In this document: piece after piece, positions 1 through 9,122 of the stretch
Position numbering within the stretch: the first letter of the stretch is position 1
Layout: each line of letters opens with the position of its first letter
Source of the DNA: G963677185 sp963677185
GTDB lineage: Bacteria; Bacillota; Syntrophomonadia; Syntrophomonadales; Syntrophomonadaceae
Reading direction: 5' to 3'
DNA length: 64,000 bases
Assembly (NCBI GenBank): GCA_963677185.1
Contig: OY781889.1
Coordinates: 2,604,001-2,668,000 of the forward strand
Notes under the pieces: generated by a model
Told to the model about the DNA's origin: nothing
The model's database searches: none
The model's input: the letters and a program-made list of their open reading frames with translations, nothing else
Program-made: the position numbers and the translations under genes

Positions 1-1783
1 TTTTGACCATAGTCGGCCTGCCATGCGGGCAATTAAAAGCTCTATCCAAACCGAGCAGTTCAGCAACCAGCGCTTCCATTTCGGCTTCGTTCAAGCGATC
101 ACCGGTTTTTATCGCATTCCTGCAAGCCATTAGCGCCATGATTTTATTATGATAATCGCTTTCGGTGGAAGTCTCTATAATTTCAATGATTTCATCCATG
201 CTATTAAGATCAAGGCTCGAGGCATGATGAGGCAATCCGCGTATAACAATGCTGGTTTCTCCAAATGATTCGATTTCGAAACCAAGCTCACGGAAACGTT
301 CCAGCCTGTTCATAACAAATTCATAGCGGGTGGGGTTTAGATCATAGCGCAAAGGTATAAGCAGGTCCTGGCTGGTCAACGGTCCTTCAGCCTGGTCCGC
401 CTTAAATTTTTCAAACAGAATGCGTTCATGGGCGGCATGCTGATCAACCAGCAGCAATCCATCCATTACCTCGATCAGGATGTATTTCCGATGCAATTGG
501 GCTAATATCCTGTAAACTGTTCGGTCCCCTCCGAAGTCTTTTTCAGAAACAGGCAAGCCGGTCGCCGCTTCCATATCTTGCACGGCATCCCGGCGCTCAT
601 TCAGGGCGGTATTCTGATTATAGCCTTGCAGACCCTGTTTCTCGCCCGGTACATCATGACTGATAGGTTTCTGTAATAGCAGCCTGGATTGCCCGTTTGC
701 TGGATAAGACGATTCTAAATTAGATGTTTCGCGTATCTGGTATCCTTTTTGCCAAGCGTCCGGCCGGGTAAAACCATAAGCGTTTTCTCTAATCCGTTCG
801 CTGTCGCTCCTTAATGCTGCTTTTACCGTACCCTGGACCGTTCTGAATATTAAGCCCTCATCTTGAAACTTGACTTCCTTTTTTTGAGGATGAATATTTA
901 CATCCACTTCTTCAGGCGGAACGTTAATCTTAATTATCGCCGCCGGGTATTCACGGCTGATCAGCAATCCCTTATACCCTTCATCCAGCGCCCTGGAAAG
1001 CATGGGGCTCTCAATCACCCGCCGATTGACAAAAAAGCTCTGACTGCGCCGGTTAAGGCGCTTGAAATCCACCTTGCTGACATAGCCCTCCAAGCTGACA
1101 CTTTCAGATTGATAGGCAATTTCGATAAAATGCCTGCAGTAGTCGCTTCCATACAGCGACAGCATGGTGTTATAAAGCCTTCCATCTCCCGGGGTTTTAA
1201 ACAGCAGTTTTTTTTCGTTATGATATTCAAAAATAATATCGGGGCGTGCCAATGCCATGTTCATCAACATGGCATTGATCCGGCCAGCTTCACTGCTGGA
1301 TGATTTCATGAACTTTTTGCGGGCGGGGGTATTGTAGAAAAGGTCGCTGATCCTGATTTTACTGCCCTGGGGAAAGGCTGCTGCAACTGACTTTTCGAAC
1401 CGGCCCCCGGCCATGCTTATAGCATGACCTTCTCCATCCCGGCAGGCTGTGATCAGATTAACCCTGGAAACAGAGGCTATGCTGGGCAAAGCCTCTCCTC
1501 GAAACCCCATGGTGTTAATGGCAAATAGATCACTTTCCCGGTCAAGTTTGCTGGTAGCATGGCGCGTGAAGGCCAATTCGATTTGATCAGCAGGAATGCC
1601 CTGCCCGTTGTCGGAAACCTCGATCCAATCATGACCCCCACGTTGAATAGCTACTGCAATGGAGGTGCTGCCTGCGTCGATGGCATTTTCAACCAGTTCC
1701 TTCACCACCGAAACTGGTCTTTCAATGACCTCTCCGGCAGCAATTTTATTTATCAGGTTATCATCCAGTAAACGAATTTGCAT
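1..1783 (-). CDS. mutL: DNA mismatch repair protein MutL (3' end cut by window edge)
   Basis: MutL couples MutS mismatch recognition to strand nicking. The ATG at 1781-1783 opens MQIRLLDDNLINKIAAGEV, followed by the GHKL ATPase signatures KELVENAIDAG, DNGQGI, TRHATSKL and GFRGEAL. The C-terminal endonuclease motif DQHA(X)2E(X)4E is present as DQHAAHERILFE near 419-455, and CPHGRP lies near the left edge. This is therefore the endonuclease-type MutL found outside MutH-containing bacteria. About 594 residues are in the window and the stop codon lies to the left of base 1, probably within a few tens of codons. Only 2 bases separate it from the upstream HDAC gene and no good ribosome site is seen, so translational coupling is likely. 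The identification is secure. Confidence 0.96.
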   Translation of the reverse strand, partial: MQIRLLDDNLINKIAAGEVIERPVSVVKELVENAIDAGSTSIAVAIQRGGHDWIEVSDNGQGIPADQIELAFTRHATSKLDRESDLFAINTMGFRGEALPSIASVSRVNLITACRDGEGHAISMAGGRFEKSVAAAFPQGSKIRISDLFYNTPARKKFMKSSSSEAGRINAMLMNMALARPDIIFEYHNEKKLLFKTPGDGRLYNTMLSLYGSDYCRHFIEIAYQSESVSLEGYVSKVDFKRLNRRSQSFFVNRRVIESPMLSRALDEGYKGLLISREYPAAIIKINVPPEEVDVNIHPQKKEVKFQDEGLIFRTVQGTVKAALRSDSERIRENAYGFTRPDAWQKGYQIRETSNLESSYPANGQSRLLLQKPISHDVPGEKQGLQGYNQNTALNERRDAVQDMEAATGLPVSEKDFGGDRTVYRILAQLHRKYILIEVMDGLLLVDQHAAHERILFEKFKADQAEGPLTSQDLLIPLRYDLNPTRYEFVMNRLERFRELGFEIESFGETSIVIRGLPHHASSLDLNSMDEIIEIIETSTESDYHNKIMALMACRNAIKTGDRLNEAEMEALVAELLGLDRAFNCPHGRPTMVK

Positions 1784-1785
1784 GG

Positions 1786-3138
1786 CTATAGGATGGTCTT
1801 TTCCAGCCCGGTGCGGCAGTTATAGCTTAAATAGCGGTCTGCTTTGCGATCCTGCAGATATATATGATCATAAGCAGCATGCTGGGATATCATCTTCTGA
1901 TAGTGTTTTTCAGCTTCAGCCTGACAGCGCTCGCATGCATAAATAGGCACACAAACCCCGAATATGCGTCCGTCTCTGCCTGTCCGGTAATGGCCGTTGC
2001 TGTCTATCAGGCGGTAACCGTGGCAGTCATCACAAATCTTGATCTGGTTTTTCTGGTCTTCGCTGATGTAATCAGTATCGTAAAAAATACGCTCCGTCAC
2101 GCTGTACATTGGCTTGAAACGGGTTTTGGCAGCCTTGACCAGTTCATCCCGGCTGGAAAAATTGTGCCACTGGGCATCTACTAGCTTCTTAATATAATCC
2201 ATAGCGCTCGGGCTCTCTTTAAACATGCCTGGATGATAGTCCGGTTCTCTCAGGTTGGAATAATCCAGTCCGGCCATAGCCATTATCAGCCCCATATTCA
2301 CATAAGGAAGTGCGGTTTCTATTGAATAGCCGCCTTCAAGGACCGCTATATCAGGTTTCAGACGGTGGTTCAGCTCGGCATATCCTGTAGCCGAGAACCT
2401 CATGTCAGCCAGTGGATCTGTGAAATGATTGTCCTGGCCGGCTGAATTAACCACTACCTCAGCTCCGAATTCTTTTAGCATTGGTAAAACCAGGTTGTCA
2501 ATGATATACAAAATACCATCATCGCTGGTTTTAGGCCTTAACGGAATGTTAATCGTGCTGCCCAAGGCCGCCGGCCCACCCAATTCTTCGATGAAACCGC
2601 TGCCCGGATAAAGGGTGCGCCCATCCTGGTGAAAGGATATAAAAAGAATGTCCGGATCGTGATAAAAAATTTCCTGGCTTCCATCGCCATGATGTACGTC
2701 GGTGTCGACTACGGCAATGCGTCGTATGTCGTATTTCTTGCGGATGTATTCCACCATGATGGCTTCATTGTTGATATTGCAAAAACCCCGGTTGCCATGA
2801 ACCACTGTCATGCTGTGATGTCCTGGCGGGCGGGCGATAGAAAATCCATTATCAACCTGCTTGCTCATTACCGCATCGGCAATAACCAGGCTGCATCCTG
2901 CCGAAACATAATGGGCTTCAGTCGTCACGCTGCTGATGTCGGGAACGCAGAAATGCACCCTGGCAATGTCCGTATCAGTGGCCAGGCGAGGCTTATATTC
3001 GATTACGTTGGGCAAATCCATAATTCCCTCTTCAAAGATCTGATCCCGGGTATACAAAAGGCGCTCCTCGCGTTCCGGGTGGCTGGGGCTGATTGCCCAG
3101 TCAAATGCTGGGAAAAAAATAACGGCAGTGTTTCTCAC
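1786..3138 (-). CDS. Histone-deacetylase family deacylase with C-terminal Cys-rich tail
   Basis: A 450-residue member of the arginase/deacetylase superfamily (acetoin utilization AcuC / HDAC-like), predicted to be a Zn-dependent deacylase acting on acyl-lysine or small amides; the substrate cannot be told. Seen: RPPGHHSM, DTDVHHGDGSQEIF and SFHQDGRTLYPG, which carry the metal-binding and catalytic His/Asp residues, in roughly residues 30-330. The last 90 residues hold CDDCHGY and, about 30 residues later, CERCQ, which looks like a small zinc ribbon and is not part of the basic family fold. The start is GTG at 3138 and overlaps the upstream HyuA stop by 4 bases (GTGA), so the two are probably co-translated. 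mutL follows after 2 bases. Confidence 0.9.
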   Translation of the reverse strand: MRNTAVIFFPAFDWAISPSHPEREERLLYTRDQIFEEGIMDLPNVIEYKPRLATDTDIARVHFCVPDISSVTTEAHYVSAGCSLVIADAVMSKQVDNGFSIARPPGHHSMTVVHGNRGFCNINNEAIMVEYIRKKYDIRRIAVVDTDVHHGDGSQEIFYHDPDILFISFHQDGRTLYPGSGFIEELGGPAALGSTINIPLRPKTSDDGILYIIDNLVLPMLKEFGAEVVVNSAGQDNHFTDPLADMRFSATGYAELNHRLKPDIAVLEGGYSIETALPYVNMGLIMAMAGLDYSNLREPDYHPGMFKESPSAMDYIKKLVDAQWHNFSSRDELVKAAKTRFKPMYSVTERIFYDTDYISEDQKNQIKICDDCHGYRLIDSNGHYRTGRDGRIFGVCVPIYACERCQAEAEKHYQKMISQHAAYDHIYLQDRKADRYLSYNCRTGLEKTIL

Positions 3139-4814
3139 CGGCTCACCCCCTCAAAACCTTTCATCAGTCCTGGCTTTATCTGGACCCCTATGTCGAATAC
3201 CCGGCCCGAGGTGCTGTAGCCGTGTATAACGTTAAACTGCTCTTCTCGAAAGTATTCATAGTCATCTGCATAGTCTTTGATGCCCTGCTCGATAGCCAGG
3301 GTTTGCAACTGCTGCAAGGCAAATGTCCGAGCTTGAGACAACTGGCTGCAAGCGTCCCTGAATGCGCCCTGGATACCGCCCTGGTCGACCGAGAATCTCT
3401 GGCTGACAGTATCAATATGGACATTGATAGTTAAGGTGGGCCTGGCTACACAGGCTCCCAGCGCGTTGGCACAGGGCGACAATTGGTGCAGCATGTAATC
3501 CACTCCCAGTCGTTCAGCCAGAACCGGCACTATCGACTCCGCTGCAGCTCCGATCCCAATAATCTCTTTAATCTCAAACTTCCTGCCATGTACGACTTCC
3601 CAAACACGATATGCCGGCTCATTTTCCCATTGCACCGACATAAGGCGGATTTCTTCACCCAGGCGCTCCACTACATGATCTACGATCTGCGCTGCTGCCT
3701 GGTCGATGCTCAAACCGGCTTCAGCGGCGACCATTTCCAGACTGGATCGGGACCTGTCGGCATCACCCAACCCCAGCTGGTACTGAAAATTGAAAACATC
3801 GGTGACGGTTGCCCGCTGGCCTCCAAAACATGCTGCCATCTGATCTTCGCGCGGCTGCAGCAGAAGGGATTTATCCTTGTAAACCACTACGCTGTCACCG
3901 CCCAGGGGAACTGAATGTACTGCAAAAGCGTTAATGTGAGTGTACTGGCCTTTCAACACGGCTCCTTTGGATGCATGCAGAGGCTTTCCATCCATTAAAA
4001 GAGATATATCGCTGGTGGTTCCTCCAATATCCAGTACAACAGCATTCTTATTGCACATAGTCAGAGCTACTGCTCCTACGCTGCTGGCTGCCGGACCGGA
4101 AAATACCGTTTCACAGGGCTGATTCAAAGAGCTTTCCAGCTTCATGGTTCCCCCGTCAGCCTTCATTATTTCCAGTTCGCATTTTATGCCGCGTCTTGCA
4201 AAAGCTGCCGCCACAGCGGCGGCAAATTCTCCCCAGGGCTTAATGGTGCGGGCCGTAAAGAGCGCAGTGGCGATGCGCCGGCGGAAGTTCAATTGTCCGG
4301 CTACTTCGCTGCCTAACACTACAGTTGCCTTTTCATTCTTTTCTTTTAGTTTTTGGGCGATGCTCTGTTCAAATTGGGGATTGCGGTTGGAGAACTTCGA
4401 AATCACCGCGATATTGCTGATACCGGAAGCAAGGACCTCATTGACGGTCCTTTCCATTTCAACAGCGTCCAGACCTTCGATCACCTGTCCGCGAAAATCT
4501 ATACAGCCATTCATAAAGTAACGGTTAGGAAACATGCTGTAACTCTCATGTGACATGCCCGGGCCGGGAATTAAGATGGCGGCTGCCGCTTCAGCCTGGT
4601 TGGTAGCAATCAGATTGGTAACGAGAGTGGTGCTGATCACCGCTCTGTTGATTGAGGCCGGCTCTGCTCCTTTTAGCAGTTCTTCTAAAACTGACAACAA
4701 GGTGGATTGCAATTCATCGCGCCGGGTAGGTGTTTTTACGGTTTTAACCACACGGCTGCCATCCATTAAAATTCCATCTGTGAAGGTTCCGCCGACGTCA
4801 ATTCCAAGTTTCAC
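3135..4814 (-). CDS. Hydantoinase/oxoprolinase-family (HyuA-type) protein
   Basis: 559 residues starting at GTG (4814) behind GGGAAGGGGGAAATC. The N-terminus KLGIDVGGTFTDGILMDG is the hydantoinase A nucleotide-binding motif, and LDIGGTTSDISLLMDG near residue 270 is the second actin-like phosphate loop; VPLGGDS follows. The family hydrolyses ATP to open cyclic amides (hydantoin, 5-oxoproline) or to activate carboxylation, usually with a HyuB partner. No HyuB is present here and the protein is shorter than the usual ~650-700 residues. Together with the overlapping HDAC-like amidohydrolase, this hints at an amide or lactam-processing pair, but that is inference. The family assignment is firm and the substrate is unknown. 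Confidence 0.9.
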   Translation of the reverse strand: MKLGIDVGGTFTDGILMDGSRVVKTVKTPTRRDELQSTLLSVLEELLKGAEPASINRAVISTTLVTNLIATNQAEAAAAILIPGPGMSHESYSMFPNRYFMNGCIDFRGQVIEGLDAVEMERTVNEVLASGISNIAVISKFSNRNPQFEQSIAQKLKEKNEKATVVLGSEVAGQLNFRRRIATALFTARTIKPWGEFAAAVAAAFARRGIKCELEIMKADGGTMKLESSLNQPCETVFSGPAASSVGAVALTMCNKNAVVLDIGGTTSDISLLMDGKPLHASKGAVLKGQYTHINAFAVHSVPLGGDSVVVYKDKSLLLQPREDQMAACFGGQRATVTDVFNFQYQLGLGDADRSRSSLEMVAAEAGLSIDQAAAQIVDHVVERLGEEIRLMSVQWENEPAYRVWEVVHGRKFEIKEIIGIGAAAESIVPVLAERLGVDYMLHQLSPCANALGACVARPTLTINVHIDTVSQRFSVDQGGIQGAFRDACSQLSQARTFALQQLQTLAIEQGIKDYADDYEYFREEQFNVIHGYSTSGRVFDIGVQIKPGLMKGFEGVSR

Positions 4815-4897
4815 CTTGATTTCCCCCTTCCCAGACCAATGAACACCATTATTACATCACGCTGAATCATTCTTAAGCACTCTGTTATATCAATGCT

Positions 4898-5908
4898 TTA
4901 CTTCATTCTGAAAAACGCGACCATGACATAATTGTCAAACTGCTTGGCATATACCTCTACAGGGTAGTCAAAGCTGTTTTGAAACTGAAAGTCAGCTTCG
5001 CCCCAGGAAACAGTGGCATCATATCCATCGGGAACATATACGACATGCTGTGAATGCTGATGACGTTCCAGCACAGGCATCCCGCTTAAAAGAACCGTAT
5101 TGTATATGGTGCTGGCCACCTGGCAGATACCTCCGCCGTATCCAGAAATTACTGCATCTCCAGAAAATATAGGTGCAGGCAAATAACCTTTACTTGAGGA
5201 GCGCTGCCCTACTACGTCATTGAACGAAAACACATCGCCTGGCCGCAAAATAGTGCCTCTTATAGCGCTGCTGGCTATCTGTATGTTGTTGGTGCGTTCC
5301 CAGGTACCGTGCAGACGGGTATAAAAGCCCGAAATCAAGGGAGTTCCCTCCAAAAATTTCATTATCTGCTGGTTATCCTGCACATTGCCCCATTGTTCCA
5401 GGCCTGCGGCCGATGCCAGCAGCAACTCCTGGCGATATTGAGTTTCCAGGGCGACGCTGGGGCGGTTGAGCATTTCAACATAAGCTGGACTGTTCAAATA
5501 AACCACATCATTTTCCGTATCCACGACTACCTTATAGCCCAGTTCCAGCGCAACGGTCTCCAGGGATATCAGGGTGGTACTGCCATTGCTGTAACTTGGG
5601 AATATAGCCTTGCGTTTATAACCATCAGCCATGTATATATCGGAATTGTGAACGTAGGTTAATTCTCTCTGATCCACCCATAAATAACTAACGTCTTTGC
5701 CTTCCTGGAAGCGTGCTCCGAAGAGCGGTACAGCATCACGCAAATATATGCCGGGGTGATTTTCAATAAGAAACGGTGAAAACTCCAGATCAAAAGGAAC
5801 TCCATCCTTGACTATCTCCATTACCGGAGAAGCCGAGGCTGCTGTCGGCAAAAGCGCCAGTAACGCCATGCCGGCAAGTATAACCATAATTAGCTTAAAT
5901 CGTTTCAT
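4898..5908 (-). CDS. VanW-family protein with copper-amine-oxidase-like N-terminal domain
   Basis: Start chosen at 5908 (MKRFKLIMVILAG), because AGGAAAGGTGATTCG directly precedes it; an upstream in-frame ATG at 5959 lacks a site. A signal peptide ending near ASASP is followed by a copper amine oxidase N-terminal-like repeat region (LWVDQRELTYVHNS, ISLETVALELGYKV) and then the VanW domain, roughly residues 180-336 (LRPGDVFSFNDVVG, GYGGGICQVASTIYNTVL, HQHSQHVVYVPDGYDA). Exported and likely cell-wall associated. VanW proteins occur in glycopeptide-resistance clusters and broadly in Firmicutes, with no defined activity. A TATAAT hexamer at 5983-5988 (minus strand) may be its -10 box. Confidence 0.88.
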   Translation of the reverse strand: MKRFKLIMVILAGMALLALLPTAASASPVMEIVKDGVPFDLEFSPFLIENHPGIYLRDAVPLFGARFQEGKDVSYLWVDQRELTYVHNSDIYMADGYKRKAIFPSYSNGSTTLISLETVALELGYKVVVDTENDVVYLNSPAYVEMLNRPSVALETQYRQELLLASAAGLEQWGNVQDNQQIMKFLEGTPLISGFYTRLHGTWERTNNIQIASSAIRGTILRPGDVFSFNDVVGQRSSSKGYLPAPIFSGDAVISGYGGGICQVASTIYNTVLLSGMPVLERHQHSQHVVYVPDGYDATVSWGEADFQFQNSFDYPVEVYAKQFDNYVMVAFFRMK

Positions 5909-6062
5909 CGAATCACCTTTCCTAATAATACTAATTGCCACATATGAGCTGCTAATCATTCTTTCTGAACATAACCATTACAATTATACAGAATATAGCA
6001 CCTGCTGAATAGCGCATAATTAATGGATTCAGCTGTGGCAACGCTCTTTCAATCCTTCCTCC

Positions 6063-8666
6063 TTAAACCCGGTCCTTCCATTGATACAGCAGCAACAGTG
6101 CTTCCCTTGGAGAGAGTGCGTCTGTGTCCAGCCTTCTTATCTCCTGCACAACCGGGTGATCAGGCTTCGGAGCGTCAAACAACCCGGGCTGTTCCAACAA
6201 TACCGAGGAAACGGCGGTGCGATTCTGCTCCATGCCAGTCAGCAGGGTTTCAGCCCGCTCCACCAGGCTGGCCGGCAGATCCGCCATCCTGGCAACATGT
6301 ATGCCGTAGCTCTTATCGGCTTTTCCAGGCAACACTCTTTTCAGGAAGGTAACCTGGCTGCCGCTTTCCAGCACGGAAACACTGATATTGAAAAATCCGG
6401 ACAGCTGTTCATCAAGCGCCGTCAATTCGTGATAGTGGGTCGCAAACAGGACAAATGAATGGTTTTTGCTGCACATATGCTCACACAAGGCCTGGGCGAT
6501 GCTCAAACCGTCATAAGTGCTGGTCCCTCGTCCTACTTCATCCAGAAGCACCAGGCTATAGGGAGTGGCGTTTCTGATTATCGACGCCACTTCAACCATT
6601 TCCAGCATGAATGTGCTATGCCCTCCGGATAGATCATCAGAGGCTCCGACCCGGGTGCAAATCCGGTCAAATAAGCCCAGCCGGGCAGACCTGGCCGGCA
6701 CGAAGGAACCCATTTGGGCCATAAGCACTATAAGAGCGGTTTGTCTCATAAAGGTGCTTTTACCACCCATGTTAGGCCCGGTTATCAAGGCAAAATGCTG
6801 CCGGCTATTGTCCATAGTCAGATCATTGGGAACAAAACGTCCATCTTTAAGGTTCTTTTCTACAACCGGATGCCGTCCGGACTTTATTTCCAGGCCGGGT
6901 TCTGCCGTGAATTGCGGCCGCACATAATCATTAAGGAAGGCTGCCCGGGCCAGGGAAGCCACAGTATCCAATCCAGCCAGCAGGCTGGCAACCGTTTGCA
7001 GCTGGGGCAGCGCTTGCAGGGCTGTATGAACTATATTCTGAAAAACCAAGCTTTCCTGCTCCTGAAGCCGTTCGCCGCTGTTCATGATTCGGTCCTCGAA
7101 TTCCTTGAGTTCCGGTGTTATGTACCTTTCGTTGTTGGCCAGGGTTTGCCTGCGGATATAATTATCAGGAACCAATCCCAAGCTGGCCTTGCTAATATCT
7201 ATATAATATCCGAATACCCGGTTGTAACCGATCTTCAAGTGCCTGATACCAGTGCGTTCCTTCTCTCGAAGCTCATATTCAAGCAGCCAGTCCTGACCTT
7301 CTCCTGCAAGATTCCTCAGCTCGTCGATCAGAGGATCAAAGCCGTTGCGAATCACTCCGCCGTCCTTCAATGCGGTAGGAGCATTTTCGCTTATGGCAGC
7401 GTTAAGAAGCAGCCTCAAATCATCCAGCTCTTCGTGACCAACTATTTCTGACATCATCGGGCTCTGGCAGCTCCGGCAAAGATCCTGGATGGCGGGCAGT
7501 TGCTGCAGGGATTGGCGCAGAGCAGACAGGTCTCTGGGGCTGGCTATGTTGCCGCCCAGGCGCCCGCAAAGCCGTTCAATATCGTAGACCCCTTTAAACA
7601 AGCCGGTCAGCTTCTCATGAAGCTCCAAACCATTTTTCAGCTCTTCAACCGCGTCCAGCCTGCGGTTGATAAGAACAGCATCCAAAAGAGGCTCTTCAAT
7701 CCAGCGGCGCAGCATTCGCTGCCCCATGGCGGTCTTGCAATGGTTTAATACATTGAATAGTGTGGAATTTTTACGGTTTTCCTGCAGGCTGTTAATCAGT
7801 TCCAGGTTTTTGCGTGCGGTTGAATCAAGGGCCATATGCTTTTCCGGCCGGTAAAGGCGCAAGCACTTAATCTGGGCCAGGACCGCCCGGTAGCTCCTGG
7901 CAACAAAATCCAGAAGAAACTCTGCCGCTCTCCGGCATTCCGATGGCAGGTCCGGTTCGCTCTCCAGAGCATTCTGCCGGCCTTCAAACATCCCACCGTT
8001 CGCCGATTGACCGTTGGCTCCGCCAGGCCAATCTGTTATTTGATCGAACACAATTCCTTCCAGACTCTCCTGACCGCATAATAATGCGGCAAAATCTTCA
8101 TCTGTTCCCAGAAGACATTCCACGGCCTGGATACGCAGCAGTTCAGAGCAGCAGCCATCCACCAGGCCCGGACCATTCAATAAACTGGCAAAGAAATCAC
8201 CGGTTGAAACATCCAGGTAAGCGATCCCAGCTCGATCTTCTATTTGATATATTGAGGCCAGGTAATTGTTTCGATCTTCATCCAGCAGGAAATCTTCGAG
8301 CACCGTGCCGGGAGTAATGACGCGCACAACCTCGCGTCGCACTATGCCAATGGCTTTCCTGGGATCCTCAACCTGCTCGCATATGGCCACCTTGAAACCC
8401 TGTTTGATCAGGCGCGCTATGTAAGAAGATGCAGAATGGTGTGGAACACCGCACATAGGAACCTTTTCCCCGGCGCTTTCCCTGGCAGTCAGCACAATCT
8501 CCAGGGCTTGCGAGGCGGTTATTGCATCATCAAAAAACATCTCATAAAAATCACCCATGCGGAAAAATAGCAGCGCTTCAGGATTTTCCTGCTTGGCTGC
8601 CAGGTATTGTTCCATCATGGGCGTATATCCGCTTTTATTTGCTTTGCTCTTATCACTGTTTTGCAT
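6063..8666 (-). CDS. mutS: DNA mismatch repair protein MutS
   Basis: 867 residues, normal for MutS1. The N-terminal mismatch-recognition domain carries FFRMGDFYEMFFDDA, with the Phe-X-Glu wedge (FYE) that stacks on the mismatch. The ATPase shows Walker A GPNMGGKSTFMRQTALI and Walker B SLVLLDEVGRGTSTYDG. It recognises mismatches and recruits MutL, which is encoded 4.3 kb downstream on the same strand. A weak site (GGATAG) precedes the ATG at 8666. Separated from ylbF by about 50 bases. Confidence 0.98.
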   Translation of the reverse strand: MQNSDKSKANKSGYTPMMEQYLAAKQENPEALLFFRMGDFYEMFFDDAITASQALEIVLTARESAGEKVPMCGVPHHSASSYIARLIKQGFKVAICEQVEDPRKAIGIVRREVVRVITPGTVLEDFLLDEDRNNYLASIYQIEDRAGIAYLDVSTGDFFASLLNGPGLVDGCCSELLRIQAVECLLGTDEDFAALLCGQESLEGIVFDQITDWPGGANGQSANGGMFEGRQNALESEPDLPSECRRAAEFLLDFVARSYRAVLAQIKCLRLYRPEKHMALDSTARKNLELINSLQENRKNSTLFNVLNHCKTAMGQRMLRRWIEEPLLDAVLINRRLDAVEELKNGLELHEKLTGLFKGVYDIERLCGRLGGNIASPRDLSALRQSLQQLPAIQDLCRSCQSPMMSEIVGHEELDDLRLLLNAAISENAPTALKDGGVIRNGFDPLIDELRNLAGEGQDWLLEYELREKERTGIRHLKIGYNRVFGYYIDISKASLGLVPDNYIRRQTLANNERYITPELKEFEDRIMNSGERLQEQESLVFQNIVHTALQALPQLQTVASLLAGLDTVASLARAAFLNDYVRPQFTAEPGLEIKSGRHPVVEKNLKDGRFVPNDLTMDNSRQHFALITGPNMGGKSTFMRQTALIVLMAQMGSFVPARSARLGLFDRICTRVGASDDLSGGHSTFMLEMVEVASIIRNATPYSLVLLDEVGRGTSTYDGLSIAQALCEHMCSKNHSFVLFATHYHELTALDEQLSGFFNISVSVLESGSQVTFLKRVLPGKADKSYGIHVARMADLPASLVERAETLLTGMEQNRTAVSSVLLEQPGLFDAPKPDHPVVQEIRRLDTDALSPREALLLLYQWKDRV

Positions 8667-8717
8667 GTTAATCTATCCGATTTAATAATTGATTAATTTA
8701 TTTGAAAAATGCGCGGT

Positions 8718-9122
8718 TTACATAAGCTGGGTGCAGGATGAACAACTGGAAGTTCTGGGATCACAATCCCCGCAGTTGGATTTGTTGCCGTCCTTTATGG
8801 CCTGATTCATAGCAAAATAAACGGCGTTCATAAGGTTGTCGAATCCTTCTTTCTGAGCTCCGAATTCTTGAATCAGGCGGTTGCTGCCCAGCTCTTGCTG
8901 CATTACCCGCATCTGCTTTTGGTCGTTTTCATCCAACTCCTGGCCGCTGGCTCTTTTGACCTCGATTTGACCTTTGAAATCCTGAAATCTTACCAGCAGG
9001 TTAAAGGCTTCCCCGTCTTCTTTAATCTCCTCCTGCAAGCTGTCCATAGCTTGTTTTTCTTTCGAATCTGCGATCATCATGCCTATTTCGAAGGCTTTTT
9101 TAATTATTTCTTCCCTGGTCAC
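8718..9122 (-). CDS. YlbF/YmcA-family regulator with Cys-rich tail
   Basis: A YlbF-family helical protein (TREEIIKKAFEIGMMIADSKEK onward, about 134 residues). In Bacillus, YlbF, YmcA and YaaT form a complex that binds Fe-S clusters and promotes RNase Y-dependent mRNA processing and Spo0A phosphorylation. The tail NCGDCDPRTSSCSSC has four closely spaced Cys, consistent with cluster or metal binding. Several starts are possible. GGAAAGG sits directly against an ATG at 9131 but 9 bases from the GTG at 9122, so GTG is preferred; longer forms start at 9164 or 9182. With the GTG start it overlaps the end of miaB by 23 bases, implying coupling. Confidence 0.8.
   Translation of the reverse strand: MTREEIIKKAFEIGMMIADSKEKQAMDSLQEEIKEDGEAFNLLVRFQDFKGQIEVKRASGQELDENDQKQMRVMQQELGSNRLIQEFGAQKEGFDNLMNAVYFAMNQAIKDGNKSNCGDCDPRTSSCSSCTQLM

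Noticed and set aside
863..1303. Plus-strand frame opposite mutL
   Set aside because: It lies wholly antisense to the MutL coding sequence, which has clear family motifs.
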